Both the position numbers and the translations under genes were made by a program. Positions 5,702 to 5,770 of a DNA stretch of 5,770 bases are shown in pieces. Within the stretch, counting starts at the first letter, position 1, and every line of letters starts with the position of its first letter. The stretch spans positions 1 to 5,770 of the forward strand of contig JAHJSD010000028.1 of the NCBI GenBank assembly GCA_018830585.1, read 5' to 3'. This stretch comes from Patescibacteria group bacterium. GTDB lineage: Bacteria > Patescibacteriota > Microgenomatia > UBA12405 > JAHJSD01. The notes beneath the pieces were generated by a model. That model was not told the DNA's origin. It made no database searches and was given only the letters and a program-made list of their open reading frames with translations.

Positions 5702-5770
5702 TAATCATCGTGGTGTTTTCGGGGACGGTTGCTTGAGTGTGGTTCGACTGTCCAACAAGGTGAGCGTGTA
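5701..5770 (-). CDS. Possible 3' end of a minus-strand gene cut by the window edge
   Basis: A minus-strand frame is open from the window edge and ends with TAA at 5701-5703, just before the terminator-like hairpin. It would encode about 22 residues ending in NRPRKHHDD. I do not recognise the sequence. A second minus frame is also open for about 20 codons, and the stretch contains an imperfect palindrome (5742-5756), so this may instead be intergenic repeat. The only support is the stop-plus-hairpin arrangement. Confidence 0.2.
   Translation of the reverse strand, partial: TRSPCWTVEPHSSNRPRKHHDD

Noticed and set aside
5742..5756. Imperfect 15-bp palindrome GTTCGACTGTCCAAC near the window end
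   Set aside because: The arms have one mismatched pair and the context is cut off by the window edge. It could be an operator or part of a second repeat, but nothing supports a specific call.

Overview
The window looks like a piece of a small bacterial genome with roughly 40% G+C. It most likely comes from the Patescibacteria/CPR, perhaps near Microgenomates. This placement is inference. It rests on a short membrane protein with the C-x14-C 'GYP...YPRQC' domain that I associate with CPR genomes, weak or absent Shine-Dalgarno sites at first cistrons, a tRNA without encoded CCA, dense packing with overlapping gene ends, and a palindromic intergenic repeat. The standard bacterial code fits: the long frames contain no internal TGA, and TAA, TAG and TGA are all used as stops.

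Layout. Positions 1-236 carry no convincing gene. They hold a palindromic intergenic repeat (72-210) preceded by a remnant of a second copy (51-59). A 77-aa single-pass membrane protein lies on the minus strand (237-470). A tRNA-Thr(CGU) gene (579-651) and a 244-aa membrane-anchored protein with two Ig-like domains (744-1478) follow on the plus strand, each behind its own TGnTAAAAT extended -10 element. The Ig-like gene converges on, and overlaps by 17 bp, a two-gene minus-strand unit (3196 down to 1462). That unit encodes two family-2 glycosyltransferases: a rhamnosyltransferase-like enzyme first, then a WaaE/KdtX-like enzyme. Head-to-head with this unit, and overlapping its start by 22 bp, is a plus-strand gene (3175-5655) for a large secreted protein. 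It joins a LamG/jelly-roll-like domain, an LCAT-like alpha/beta-hydrolase with a complete Ser-Asp-His triad, a beta-rich segment and a C-terminal helical region. The last 115 bases hold a candidate minus-direction terminator and possibly the 3' end of a minus-strand gene entering from the right.

How the genes may work together. Apart from the tRNA, nearly everything concerns the cell envelope: sugar transfer to a surface glycan, a surface-anchored Ig-like protein and a secreted lipase/acyltransferase-like protein. The secreted hydrolase is the most interesting item, because CPR bacteria generally lack complete fatty-acid and phospholipid synthesis and are thought to obtain lipids from other cells. 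A lipid-processing role at the host contact is a reasonable hypothesis that the sequence alone does not establish.
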